Shown here piece by piece: positions 24,915 to 33,964 of a DNA stretch of 64,000 bases (positions within the stretch are counted from its first letter, which is position 1; each line of letters starts with the position of its first letter). The notes beneath the pieces are model-generated. The model was not told the origin of the DNA. It searched no databases and worked only from the letters and a program-made list of their open reading frames with translations. The stretch lies in the NCBI GenBank assembly GCA_965242665.1, contig OZ251484.1, positions 1,054,001 to 1,118,000 of the forward strand. The letters are read 5' to 3'. The DNA comes from VXLM01 sp965242665. Its GTDB lineage: Bacteria > Chloroflexota > Dehalococcoidia > Lucifugimonadales > VXLM01. The translations under genes and the position numbers were made by a program.

Positions 24915-25682
24915 TTGGGAAGGGACATATTCGATCTTAGTGACAAGACGGCCATTGTAACGGGCGGAAACGGCGGAATCGGACTGGGAATCTGCAAAGG
25001 CCTGGCAGCGGCACGCGCCAATGTGGTGGTGGCCGCGCGGAACGCAGACAAGACCGCGGCCGCAGTGGAAGAACTTCGATCCCTCGGCTCGGAGGCGCAC
25101 GGAGTGCACATAGACGTAGCCGACGAATCGTCGATCAAGGACGCGATAGCAGAGACCGTGACACGGTATGGAAGGCTCGATATCCTAGTGAACAACGCGG
25201 GAACCACCGTGCGCAGCCGCCCAGAGGCCTACGAAGCGTCCGACTGGGACCTCGTGCAGGACGTGAACTTGAGAGGAGCGTTCCTTTGCTGCCGCGAGGT
25301 GTACCCGCATATGGTTCGGCAAGGGGGTGGGAAGATCATCAATATCGGTTCGATGACCTCCATATTCGGCATCGAGTGGGGAGCCCCCTACGCGGCAAGC
25401 AAAGGCGGGATCGTCCAACTTTCGAAGAGCCTCGCAATCGCGTGGGCACGAGACAACATCCAGGTGAACACAATATTGCCAGGCTGGATAACCACCGACA
25501 TGACTGCGCCGCTGCAAGAACAGTTTCCGGAGAAGCACGAACAGATAACGTCGCGGATCCCGCACGGACGATGGGGCACCCCTTCGGACTTCGCCGGGAT
25601 AGCGGCCTTCCTCGCAAGCGGGGCATCGGACTACGTTACAGGAACAGCGATTCCGATCGACGGAGGATATTCAGCGTTCTAG
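24915..25682 (+). CDS. SDR family NAD(P)-dependent oxidoreductase
   Basis: Classical 255-residue short-chain dehydrogenase/reductase. It has the cofactor motif TGGNGGIG, LVNNAGT, and the catalytic Ser with YAASK. The end, TAIPIDGGYSAF, is typical of FabG-like members. TTG 24915 is taken as the start, with GGAGGTG about 6 bases upstream. It opens a four-gene plus-strand unit with an amidase and two paralogous barrel proteins. The substrate is unknown; gluconate or 3-ketoacyl reductases are common relatives. Confidence 0.92.
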   Translation: MGRDIFDLSDKTAIVTGGNGGIGLGICKGLAAARANVVVAARNADKTAAAVEELRSLGSEAHGVHIDVADESSIKDAIAETVTRYGRLDILVNNAGTTVRSRPEAYEASDWDLVQDVNLRGAFLCCREVYPHMVRQGGGKIINIGSMTSIFGIEWGAPYAASKGGIVQLSKSLAIAWARDNIQVNTILPGWITTDMTAPLQEQFPEKHEQITSRIPHGRWGTPSDFAGIAAFLASGASDYVTGTAIPIDGGYSAF

Positions 25683-25691
25683 GAGATGGTC

Positions 25692-27134
25692 ATGACGACC
25701 GAACTCGTCTTTTCATACGGCTTCGAGTTGGCAGAGCGGATACGTACGAAAGAAGTGTCGCCCGTGGAGGTAGTTCGGGCGCACCTCGACCGCATCCAGT
25801 CCATCAACCCCGCGATCAACGCCATTGTCACTGTCAACGACGCCGCGCTCGACCAGGCGAGAGAGGCGGAGCGGGCAGTGATGCGCGGGGAACGGCTCAG
25901 CGCTCTGCACGGCGTCCCGTTCTCGGTGAAGGAAGTCTTCGACACCAACGGCATTCCCAGCACGAGAGGCTCGCTTCTCTATGCGGACCGCGTGCCCGCC
26001 GCGGACGCAACAGTAGTGCAGAGACTGAAGGACGCCGGCGCAATCGTCATCGGTAAGACGAACTGCCCAGAATTCGCCCTGTCGGCCGAAACGGTGAACG
26101 ACCTGTTTGGGAGAACGTCGAATCCGTGGAATCTCGACCGGACGTCCGGAGGTTCCAGCGGCGGCGAGGCCGCGGCAGTATCCGCAGGACTCTCCCCTCT
26201 CGGAATCGGCACCGACCTTGGAGGCTCGAACAGACTGCCTTCACATTACTGTAGCGTCGTCGGGTTCAAACCCACACATGGTCTGATACCTCTTACGGGT
26301 TCGTGGCCGGAGGTCATGTCTCGGAGGATGCACGTCGGCCCAATCTCTCGATCGGTTCGAGACATCGCATTGTCCCTCACGGTGTTGAGCGGGCCGGATT
26401 TCCTAGACCCATACGCTACCGGGCGAGGCATCCACGAACTACCTTGGCTCGGAGCGCCCCTGCCCCCTCTCCGAGTAGGTTTGATGACCAATGAGCCATT
26501 CGATCCGGTCATGGACGAAATAGAAGATGTCACCCGTCATGCGGCCGCAGCACTCGAATCACAGGGTTGCGTCGTAGAAGATGTCACGTTCGATTGGCAC
26601 GACCGACTGCCAATCGACTTCACGCTCGACATGCTCACCGTGGAAGCAAACCACTACTTCAAGCCGTTCGTGAACGGCCGCGAGTCCGATCTCTCCGATT
26701 CGATAACAGGCTTGCTCGGCTCGCCGATGCCATCTATGTCCGAGTATCTTGAGGCGATGGACAAGCACGAGTCGGTATCTCGCGATGTTACGGCATTCTT
26801 CGGCAACCATGACCTTCTCTTGTGCCCCACCTCGCCTGTCACTGCCCCGCCGCACGACAGCGCGGAGTTGGACGTGTCGGGCCGAACCGTCAGCGCGAGC
26901 CACGCGGCCAGCATTACCGCGGCGTTCGGAATGACAGGGCATCCCGCGGTGTCGATTCCGTTCGGGATGTCATCAGAAGGACTGCCGATCGGCGTTCAAT
27001 TGGCGGCAAGCCAACTGAACGACCGTTTGCTGCTTCACGCCGCATCGGCCCTGGAAGAGATGTCCAAAACACGGCTCATGCGACCGCCTGTTGAAAACAA
27101 CCTCTCTACCGACTTTCCTGTGAGGGAGACATGA
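25692..27134 (+). CDS. Amidase (amidase-signature family)
   Basis: Enzyme of about 480 residues that hydrolyses carboxamides. The signature is present: lysine in IVIGKTNCPEF, then TSGGSSGGEAAAVSAG and GTDLGGSNRLPSHYC, containing the Ser-Ser-Lys triad. The usual Ile/Val after GGS is Asn here. ATG 25692 has AGGAG 6 bases upstream, better placed than ATG 25686. It begins 9 bases after the SDR stop and overlaps the next gene by 4 bases. It resembles aryl- or acyl-amidases rather than GatA, since no gatB or gatC is near. Confidence 0.9.
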   Translation: MTTELVFSYGFELAERIRTKEVSPVEVVRAHLDRIQSINPAINAIVTVNDAALDQAREAERAVMRGERLSALHGVPFSVKEVFDTNGIPSTRGSLLYADRVPAADATVVQRLKDAGAIVIGKTNCPEFALSAETVNDLFGRTSNPWNLDRTSGGSSGGEAAAVSAGLSPLGIGTDLGGSNRLPSHYCSVVGFKPTHGLIPLTGSWPEVMSRRMHVGPISRSVRDIALSLTVLSGPDFLDPYATGRGIHELPWLGAPLPPLRVGLMTNEPFDPVMDEIEDVTRHAAAALESQGCVVEDVTFDWHDRLPIDFTLDMLTVEANHYFKPFVNGRESDLSDSITGLLGSPMPSMSEYLEAMDKHESVSRDVTAFFGNHDLLLCPTSPVTAPPHDSAELDVSGRTVSASHAASITAAFGMTGHPAVSIPFGMSSEGLPIGVQLAASQLNDRLLLHAASALEEMSKTRLMRPPVENNLSTDFPVRET

Positions 27135-28612
27135 AGGAACGACGACTGCTCTTCTACAACGACGCTCGGCACTCGTACATCTATTACTACGATCCACCGT
27201 TCCGGTTGGCGGATGCGTGGAAGCCCGTCGACGAGGTCTTGGGGACGGGAGTAGATACGCTCGTCTACGGGTTTGGAGCCGGGCCGACGATGTTCCACGA
27301 TACGAAGGTTGGGGAAAGATGGGGCTCCCATTTGGACGCCTTTCCAATGGTCGCCGGGTGGCGCGCATATGAGAACATCAAAAGCCTCAACGAGCGAGGA
27401 CTCGACCCCTTGAACGTGCTGATAGACCGCGCACACGACAAGGGGCTCGAATTCTTCGGTTCCCTGCGCCAGGCGCATCAGGCGGATCCGAGAGACAAGG
27501 ATGATGTGGTCAACTGGATGTTCAACTGGCAGTTTCGCATCGACCACCCCGAGTGGTGTCTCAAAGGACGAGGGAAGTATGCGTTCGATTGGTCTCATCC
27601 AGAGGTGCGGGAGGAGCGGTTCGCGCTGATCGAGGAGACGGTCAACGAGTACGACATAGACGGCTTCGAGATCGACTGGACCTACTGGCCGCACTACTTC
27701 GAAGACGACGAGGCAGAGGCAAAGTCCTCGATCTTGACGGAGTACATGTCCGAGGTGCGCAGGGCGGTGAACGCCGCATGCGCTCGAAAAGGAAAGACGA
27801 TTAGCCTTGGGGCCCGCGTGCTCCCAACCATGGATGGCAACCGCGCCGCGGGCATGGACGTCACGGCCTGGATCGAGCAATGCTTCCTCGACTTCGTCGT
27901 GCCCATGGTGTACCAGGACCGCCAGATCGACGCCGACATCCCCTTCACCTGGCTCATCGACGCTGCGAAATCGAACGGATGCAAGGTATATCCGACGCTG
28001 CACGATCAGGTCGGAAGCGACAGCGGCGTTCACGCCAACCTGGACCAATACCACGCCGCCGCGGCGGTACATTGGTCCAGGGGAGCAGACGGCATCTACC
28101 TTCCGTGGTTCAAGTGGCCGCACGGTCCGGAAGAGCGAGACATCCTGGGGGAGATTGGCGATCCGAAGCTGCTGGAGCGCGGCTCGAAACACTACGTGGT
28201 GAGGCGAGAACACAGCGTGTCCGCTGGGCAGGGGTACGAGGCGCAGCTCCCCGCGCGAATCGAAGTCGGCGACAACGCGCACCCAACCACGATTTGCTTC
28301 TCAGTAGCAGACGACTTCGAGACCCGAACGCAATCCACCCTGCGTCTGGTTCTGTACGACCACACGATTCATGACGATTTGCACGTGACCCTCAACGACG
28401 ACGAACTCTCCGTCAACGACGCTTGGCGCACCACGCGCGGCTTCACGCACGTCGTACTCGATTTCACGCTGCGGCCCGGGCAGCTTCGAACCGGACGCAA
28501 TCGCGTTTCGGCAACGATACGCTCGCGGCCGCGAAACTTGGGAACCGAAGGCCCGCGCATGGACGGGGTCGAAGCGTTCGTCCAGTACCCCGAGCCGGGC
28601 CAGCCCGCATAG
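27131..28612 (+). CDS. Putative family-10-like glycosyl hydrolase (TIM barrel), copy 1
   Basis: 493-residue protein. The first 350 residues look like a barrel, with ending strands such as DGFEIDWTYWP, ISLGARVLP and DFVVPMVYQD; acidic residues after the strands could be catalytic. The last 130 residues form a beta-rich accessory domain. No signal peptide is visible. It overlaps the amidase by 4 bases. The downstream gene is a clear paralogue. Resemblance is to GHL10-like proteins found in uncultivated bacteria; the substrate is unknown. Confidence 0.72.
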   Translation: MKERRLLFYNDARHSYIYYYDPPFRLADAWKPVDEVLGTGVDTLVYGFGAGPTMFHDTKVGERWGSHLDAFPMVAGWRAYENIKSLNERGLDPLNVLIDRAHDKGLEFFGSLRQAHQADPRDKDDVVNWMFNWQFRIDHPEWCLKGRGKYAFDWSHPEVREERFALIEETVNEYDIDGFEIDWTYWPHYFEDDEAEAKSSILTEYMSEVRRAVNAACARKGKTISLGARVLPTMDGNRAAGMDVTAWIEQCFLDFVVPMVYQDRQIDADIPFTWLIDAAKSNGCKVYPTLHDQVGSDSGVHANLDQYHAAAAVHWSRGADGIYLPWFKWPHGPEERDILGEIGDPKLLERGSKHYVVRREHSVSAGQGYEAQLPARIEVGDNAHPTTICFSVADDFETRTQSTLRLVLYDHTIHDDLHVTLNDDELSVNDAWRTTRGFTHVVLDFTLRPGQLRTGRNRVSATIRSRPRNLGTEGPRMDGVEAFVQYPEPGQPA

Positions 28613-28676
28613 TTCGCCGATCCCGCTTCGATTGGGATCATCCCAACCGACGAGAAGGACAACAAGAGGAAAGCAC

Positions 28677-30152
28677 ATGAGCAGGCGACGACTAATCTTC
28701 TACGACGACGCGCGTCACTACCACTACTACATCTACGAGCCGCCAATGAGCATCGATCAGGCCACGTGGACGATCGACGCGGTCGCAGGCACGGGTGTCG
28801 ACACCTTCGTGTGGGGCTTCGGAGTAGGCCCGACCGTCTTCCACGATTCCAAATTCGCGGATATCTTCGGAGGACACCTGGACGTCATCCCGGACGTAGC
28901 GAGCTGGCGCGCATACGAGAACGCTACCGGACTGATCGAGCGCGGCTATGACCCTCTCGAAGTCATGATCGACCGCGCACACGAGACAGGGGTGGAGTTC
29001 ATCGGGAGCCTGCGCCTGACGCACTCGTCCGACCCAGCCGACACGGGGAACGCCCACAATTGGCAGTTCAAGATCGACCACCCAGAATGGGTGCTGGAGG
29101 GCTCCGAGTCCGACCCCAATCGAAAGAACAACTTCAATTGGAAGTATCCTGAGGTTCGCGCAGAACGCATGGCCATCGCGAAAGAGACCTGCACACGGTA
29201 CGACGTGGACGGCATCGAGCTCGACCTAACCTTCAGCCCCTACTATTTCGAGGAGAACGAGGTCGAGGAGAACCTGCACATTCTGACGGACTTCCTGCGC
29301 GAACTCAGGGGCACGGCGGACGAATCAGCCGCGAAGCGCGGCAGGCGCATCGACGTCGGCGCAAGGCTGCTTCCGTCGCTGAAAGCGAACAACGACGCCG
29401 GATTCGACGTGGTGACCTGGCTTGAAGAGGGTCTGCTCGATTTCGTGGTCCCAAACGTCTACACCCACATGCCGATCGATCCGGACTTTCCTTTCACATG
29501 GGTGACCGAACTCGCCAAGTCCAGTGGATGCGAGGTATATCCAGCCTTGGGGTCGGTGCTCGGAGCGAATCGAGAACAATATGCGACGACCGAACACTAC
29601 CGAGCGGCGGCCGCAGCATACTGGAGCCGCGGGGCAGACGCCTTGTATCTACCTTGGTATCCATGGCCCATAGGCTCTGAACAACGGCAAATTCTGACGG
29701 AGATCGCAGACCCGGACATTCTGAGTGAGAAGCCCAAACGCTACTATATGGCCCCGCGCCACGCGCAATGCGTCCAATTCGGCTACGACGCGCCTTTGCC
29801 GGTCAGCCTCGATGCCGGGCCCGCCGCCCCGCCTGTAACACTGCGCCTCTACATCGCGGAAGATTGCCAACGGGCAAACGCCGCGTTGACCCTGAAGTTG
29901 CGCGAATCGACGTCCCACGACCTGATGCGCGTCGATCTCAACGGCAGAGAACTGGACCAAGCGGACGCCGCCTACACGACCTTCGGCTACGAGTATTCGA
30001 CGATGGAGTTTCGGCTCGATCAGGGCGCGCTGGCGCATGGGGAGAACGAAATATCCGTCGCGCTTCTCTCTCGCCCATCCAACTTATCGAGCGACGTAGT
30101 GATCGAGGGTATCGAGATCGCAGTCGACTACGTTACACCAAGGCAGCCGTAG
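28677..30152 (+). CDS. Putative family-10-like glycosyl hydrolase (TIM barrel), copy 2
   Basis: Paralogue of the preceding protein, 491 residues. It shares RRRLIFYDDARH at the start, FGVGPTVFHDSK, a VDGIELDLTFSPYYFEEN segment and the same beta-rich end. Key acidic positions of copy 1 (DGFEIDW) correspond to DGIELDL here. ATG 28677 has AGAGGA about 8 bases upstream. The 64-base gap from copy 1 suggests cotranscription, so substrate specificity may have diverged after duplication. Confidence 0.72.
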   Translation: MSRRRLIFYDDARHYHYYIYEPPMSIDQATWTIDAVAGTGVDTFVWGFGVGPTVFHDSKFADIFGGHLDVIPDVASWRAYENATGLIERGYDPLEVMIDRAHETGVEFIGSLRLTHSSDPADTGNAHNWQFKIDHPEWVLEGSESDPNRKNNFNWKYPEVRAERMAIAKETCTRYDVDGIELDLTFSPYYFEENEVEENLHILTDFLRELRGTADESAAKRGRRIDVGARLLPSLKANNDAGFDVVTWLEEGLLDFVVPNVYTHMPIDPDFPFTWVTELAKSSGCEVYPALGSVLGANREQYATTEHYRAAAAAYWSRGADALYLPWYPWPIGSEQRQILTEIADPDILSEKPKRYYMAPRHAQCVQFGYDAPLPVSLDAGPAAPPVTLRLYIAEDCQRANAALTLKLRESTSHDLMRVDLNGRELDQADAAYTTFGYEYSTMEFRLDQGALAHGENEISVALLSRPSNLSSDVVIEGIEIAVDYVTPRQP

Positions 30153-30233
30153 AGGTGTGTCTGGGCATCTCTCCGCAAGTCGGATAACGCCGCATCGCCT
30201 GGGTGCTCAAGCGGTCTTGCAAGACGATGGAAT

Positions 30234-31664
30234 CTAGCCCATCGTGACGCGCTCCCTCGTGTACCGGTACATGCTGTCATCGTCCTGACGAGACAGCGCA
30301 ATCACAATGGCCATGGGAGGGCCGACGCGCCCGACGAACATGGCAACAGCCAGCAAGATTTGGCTTGGGACGGACAGGCTCGCAGTAATCCCGGTACTAA
30401 ATCCAACCGTCCCAAAAGCCGAGACCGACTCGAACAACAAGTCGATGAAGGCATATTCGCTCTCCAAGAACGCCAAGAGCAAAGCCGTTAGGTAGGTGCA
30501 TAGGAAGCTCATACTCACGACGACGAGAGCCCACTTGACCTGAACGACGGGGACGCGCCTTCCGAACGCAGACGTCCGACTCCTGCCTTGCAGAGTCGCC
30601 AGCATCGCGATGACGACGATCGCGAATGTGTTGACCTTGATGCCCCCGGCTACCGAGGCAGACGCGCCTCCAATGAACATGAGAGCGGAGTAGAACAGGT
30701 TGGTCTCATCCCGCGTATCGTCGAAACCGCCAGTCGAAAAGCCCGACGTCCGGTTGACCGAGTGAAACACCGAGTCGATCACCTGGTCGGCGATGTTCAG
30801 CTTGCCAAACGTCTGCGAATTTCCGAGTTCGCCAAGATAGTAGCCGACCGCGCCCACGACCAGAAGTCCAGCAGTGAATACGAGAACTAGCTTGGAGTTC
30901 AAGGCAAGCCTCGACCAACCTCGCCGCTTGGCCAGATCATCGATGACCCAATAGCTGATACTACCCAACACAATGAGAACGCCAATGACTCCGATCACGA
31001 TCAGGTCGGAGCGAAACCCCATCAGGCTTTCCGCCTGTGGAAACGAGACGAATCCCGCGTTGTTGAACCCGGAAACTCCCTGAAACAGCCCGTGCCAGAC
31101 CGCCTCCAGAGGGGGATAGTAGAACGCAAACCGCACGGTCAATATCAGGAAGCCGACAAGCTGGATGGCGACAGCCAAGAGGACGATGCGAACGGTGACC
31201 CTCGTGATGTCCGTAAAAGCGGCCGTACCAACCGTTTCCCGCATTACGAGGCGCTGCGTTAACGACATCCGTTGCCTAGCCAGAACGAACAACGCGCTTG
31301 CGATCGTCATGATTCCCAGTCCGCCAACGAACATCAAGAACAAGATGACGGCCTGCCCGCCCAACGTCCAATAGGTCCCGGTATCTTGGATGACCAGCCC
31401 AGTGACCGTCCCTGCAGAGGCAGCAGTAAACAGGGCGTCCACGAACGGCGCGAACCCGGACCCGTGATGCGAGAACGGCATACTCAGCAGAAGAGTTCCG
31501 ATGGCGATCAGGACTGCGAAAGCGTATATCAAGATTAGGGACGGGCTTCGCAGGGACGAGGGCTCGCGGGGCGCGGTCAGTTCTATGTGAACTGGGCGCA
31601 AGAGGTCACGGCGCGGCCTCCGCACCACAACATCCGCCGGTTTTGGCTTCCACTTGCCGACCAA
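30234..31664 (-). CDS. TrkH/KtrB-type potassium (or sodium) uptake transporter
   Basis: 476-residue membrane protein of the Trk/Ktr/HKT superfamily with four pore repeats. Selectivity-filter segments are TAASAGTVTGLV, VSGFNNAGF, VNRTSGFSTGGF and SAFGTVGFSTGI, each keeping the central glycine. About 30 basic residues extend the cytoplasmic N-terminus. No TrkA/KtrA partner is in the window. The epimerase gene lies upstream on the same strand, 133 bases away, and that gap holds nothing I can identify. Confidence 0.92.
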   Translation of the reverse strand: MVGKWKPKPADVVVRRPRRDLLRPVHIELTAPREPSSLRSPSLILIYAFAVLIAIGTLLLSMPFSHHGSGFAPFVDALFTAASAGTVTGLVIQDTGTYWTLGGQAVILFLMFVGGLGIMTIASALFVLARQRMSLTQRLVMRETVGTAAFTDITRVTVRIVLLAVAIQLVGFLILTVRFAFYYPPLEAVWHGLFQGVSGFNNAGFVSFPQAESLMGFRSDLIVIGVIGVLIVLGSISYWVIDDLAKRRGWSRLALNSKLVLVFTAGLLVVGAVGYYLGELGNSQTFGKLNIADQVIDSVFHSVNRTSGFSTGGFDDTRDETNLFYSALMFIGGASASVAGGIKVNTFAIVVIAMLATLQGRSRTSAFGRRVPVVQVKWALVVVSMSFLCTYLTALLLAFLESEYAFIDLLFESVSAFGTVGFSTGITASLSVPSQILLAVAMFVGRVGPPMAIVIALSRQDDDSMYRYTRERVTMG

Positions 31665-31797
31665 TCGAGCAGTCTCCGTTGTCTTGCCGTACTACACGCG
31701 GTTAGCGCGATCGTCCGCAGTAGCTATCGACGCCCCCCCCGCGAGGCCGCGGATACCGCCGCTCCCTCTCGTTGCCCCGACCACACGCCCGGCGCGG

Positions 31798-32715
31798 CTA
31801 CCGCAGACCAACTCTGCCGACTCCGCCGGGCGAATCCTGGCCCGTTATCCAGTCCTGGATGATGTTGGCAAAACGCACCTCGGAGTCGTCTTGGGGCTGG
31901 TATCCAAAAACTCTTCGAGCGTTGCCGATCGACCAAAAAGACCGAGTGTTGTTGCTGATTCCATAGACGATGTGGAACGGCACTCCATGTTCATTCAGAA
32001 TGCACGGAGTCTCGATGACCTTGGTGAACAACTGTACTTGGTCCCGCTGGCTCCAGTAGCAGCCCAGTACGCGTTTGAAGGTCCCGGGATCGTGTCCGTA
32101 GCGGGCCGGGTCAAGCTCGCGGGGGTGACCAATGCGGACCATCACTACTTCGAGCCTGGGTCCGGCGCCGATCCCTTCGACGAGAACCTCCCTCCCTGAT
32201 GGGTGTTCGAAGCTAGGGAATCCACAGGCGAAGAGGAAGCCCATCACTTCTTGAGATGATTTCGCCCACCCATAGAAGTTGTCCGAAAGCGGGAAGTCGT
32301 ACGGGTCGATCACGTCCATCTTTCGCGTGTGGATCAATACGTGTTCATACCAATCCGCCGCATGGTTCGATGTGGCGACGACAACCCGGCGCACGCCCGC
32401 ATCGTAAGCGCAACGCAGCACGTTATACGCCATTTCGACGTTCTGCTTCTCGGTGAAGAAATGGTCGATCGGGTCACCAACACGCGGCTTGTGCGCAAGA
32501 TGCACGACTGCATCCACCCCCTCGAACTGCGCTTGGTACCCCGAACGATCCGGGTCGATGAGATCGACCAGCTGGACACCCTCGACGGTCTCGCCTTGCC
32601 GATCCACGCCGGAGGCGTCTAACAACGTTAGGTCGTATCTCTCGCGGAATGGCTGCAGCATCCTGCTCGCCACGTATCCTGCAGCCCCAGTCATCAACAC
32701 TCGTTTCCTGGACAT
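31798..32715 (-). CDS. NAD-dependent epimerase/dehydratase family protein
   Basis: Extended short-chain dehydrogenase of 305 residues. The N-terminal MTGAAGYVAS is the cofactor motif, VVVATSNHAADW the substrate-site strand and YGWAK the catalytic YxxxK. ATG 32715 is chosen over a Met 20 codons upstream because GGGGAGAG lies just before it. It resembles sugar-nucleotide or sugar-acid dehydrogenases such as uronate dehydrogenase. The substrate cannot be fixed from sequence alone. Confidence 0.87.
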   Translation of the reverse strand: MSRKRVLMTGAAGYVASRMLQPFRERYDLTLLDASGVDRQGETVEGVQLVDLIDPDRSGYQAQFEGVDAVVHLAHKPRVGDPIDHFFTEKQNVEMAYNVLRCAYDAGVRRVVVATSNHAADWYEHVLIHTRKMDVIDPYDFPLSDNFYGWAKSSQEVMGFLFACGFPSFEHPSGREVLVEGIGAGPRLEVVMVRIGHPRELDPARYGHDPGTFKRVLGCYWSQRDQVQLFTKVIETPCILNEHGVPFHIVYGISNNTRSFWSIGNARRVFGYQPQDDSEVRFANIIQDWITGQDSPGGVGRVGLR

Positions 32716-32929
32716 CTCTCCCCGTCCTCTCGTCGATGCAGTAGTTCGTTCCTCATCCAATTCTAATGCCGTCATCCGTATTTTTCATCAGTCCAGGGAC
32801 CCGCATCGAACGAATTCCCATTGGCATTCGCTCGAATACTCTTGAGGGATGGGTGCGGGTGGGAAATAGGATTGCGTTATTTGACTGATGCGAGTATGCT
32901 ATCTATGCTATTGAGGAAGGAGGCAAGGA

Positions 32930-33169
32930 GTGATCCTCCGCATCATCGACTCTCCATTGCCATGGGGCATCGCTGGTTTGGCAGTTGGTTACGTGCTTGG
33001 CGTTACCACGCTGTCAGTTTGGATTCTCGTGGCTGGTTTCGCGGCGCACCTCGTCTATTTGGCTCTTCACGGCGCCGCACAAGAGCACAGTGAAGGCAAT
33101 CTCGTCGCAGCCGGCCCGGTCTTCATGGTGGCGTGGGTAGTCGGTTTCATCCTGAAAGACGTAACGTAA
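32930..33169 (+). CDS. Small membrane protein upstream of lutA
   Basis: 79-residue protein with about three hydrophobic segments. It starts at GTG 32930, with AAGGAGG seven bases upstream. It lies 33 bases before the lutA-like gene on the same strand, so it may be part of that operon. No family is recognised. Confidence 0.65.
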   Translation: MILRIIDSPLPWGIAGLAVGYVLGVTTLSVWILVAGFAAHLVYLALHGAAQEHSEGNLVAAGPVFMVAWVVGFILKDVT

Positions 33170-33202
33170 CGAGGCGCTGCCCTCAATGAGTCGAGATCCA
33201 CG

Positions 33203-33958
33203 GTGAGCCCGACCAGCCCAAAGAGCGTCTCCCTGTTCGTCACGTGCGTCGTCGATCAGTTCTTTCCGGAAGTTGGAGAGAGTGCGGTCCGGATACTGCG
33301 GCGGCTTGGGGTCGACGTGGAATTCGATCCAAAGCAGACGTGCTGCGGTCAACCTGCCTTCAATACAGGGTATTGGAAAGACGCCCGCCCACTGGCTCGG
33401 CGGTTCCTGGAGACCTATAGAGGAGTAGGGTACATCGTGATGCCGTCCGGCTCTTGCGCAAGTATGGCGCGCGTCTTCTATCGAGAGTTGTTCCACGACG
33501 ATCCAGGTCTGCTCCGGCAGGTCGAAGAAGTGGGCAGCCGGGTATTCGAGCTCTCTGAGTTTCTCGTGGACGTGATGGGGTTGGATGAGCTGCGGCCGAC
33601 ATCCGAGCCGCGCCCGAGCGTGAGCGTCACCTACCACGAGTCGTGCCACTTGAGGCGAGAACTTGGGGCGGTGAGACAGGCTCGTCATCTGATTGACGCT
33701 GCGTCGGGGGTGGATCTGATAGAGATGGAACAATCGGAGGTATGCTGCGGATTCGGGGGAACGTTCGCTGTGAAATATGCGGACATTTCCGGAGCCATGC
33801 TAGAAGAGAAGCTGACACATATACGCAATAGCGGCGCGGAGGCCGTCGTCGCCTGCGACGCGACCTGCCTCATGCACATTGGGGGCGGACTGCAAAAGCA
33901 AGGCATCCCTGTGCGTCCAATGCACCTTGCAGAGCTGCTCGACCGGAGTACTGGATAA
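33203..33958 (+). CDS. lutA: LutA/YkgE-type (Fe-S)-binding oxidoreductase subunit
   Basis: 251-residue protein with two cysteine-rich CCG domains: QTCCGQP plus PSGSCASM, and YHESCHLRRELG with EVCCGFGG. This is the layout of LutA, the subunit of the LutABC L-lactate oxidation complex. It is 6 bases upstream of a LutB-like gene. The complex should oxidise lactate to pyruvate in the cytoplasm. The third subunit, LutC, is not found next to it. Confidence 0.9.
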   Translation: MSPTSPKSVSLFVTCVVDQFFPEVGESAVRILRRLGVDVEFDPKQTCCGQPAFNTGYWKDARPLARRFLETYRGVGYIVMPSGSCASMARVFYRELFHDDPGLLRQVEEVGSRVFELSEFLVDVMGLDELRPTSEPRPSVSVTYHESCHLRRELGAVRQARHLIDAASGVDLIEMEQSEVCCGFGGTFAVKYADISGAMLEEKLTHIRNSGAEAVVACDATCLMHIGGGLQKQGIPVRPMHLAELLDRSTG

Positions 33959-33964
33959 CGGCAC

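Noticed and set aside
27035..28282. A 415-codon minus-strand frame
   Set aside because: It lies opposite a well-supported barrel gene and has composition typical of antisense reading frames.
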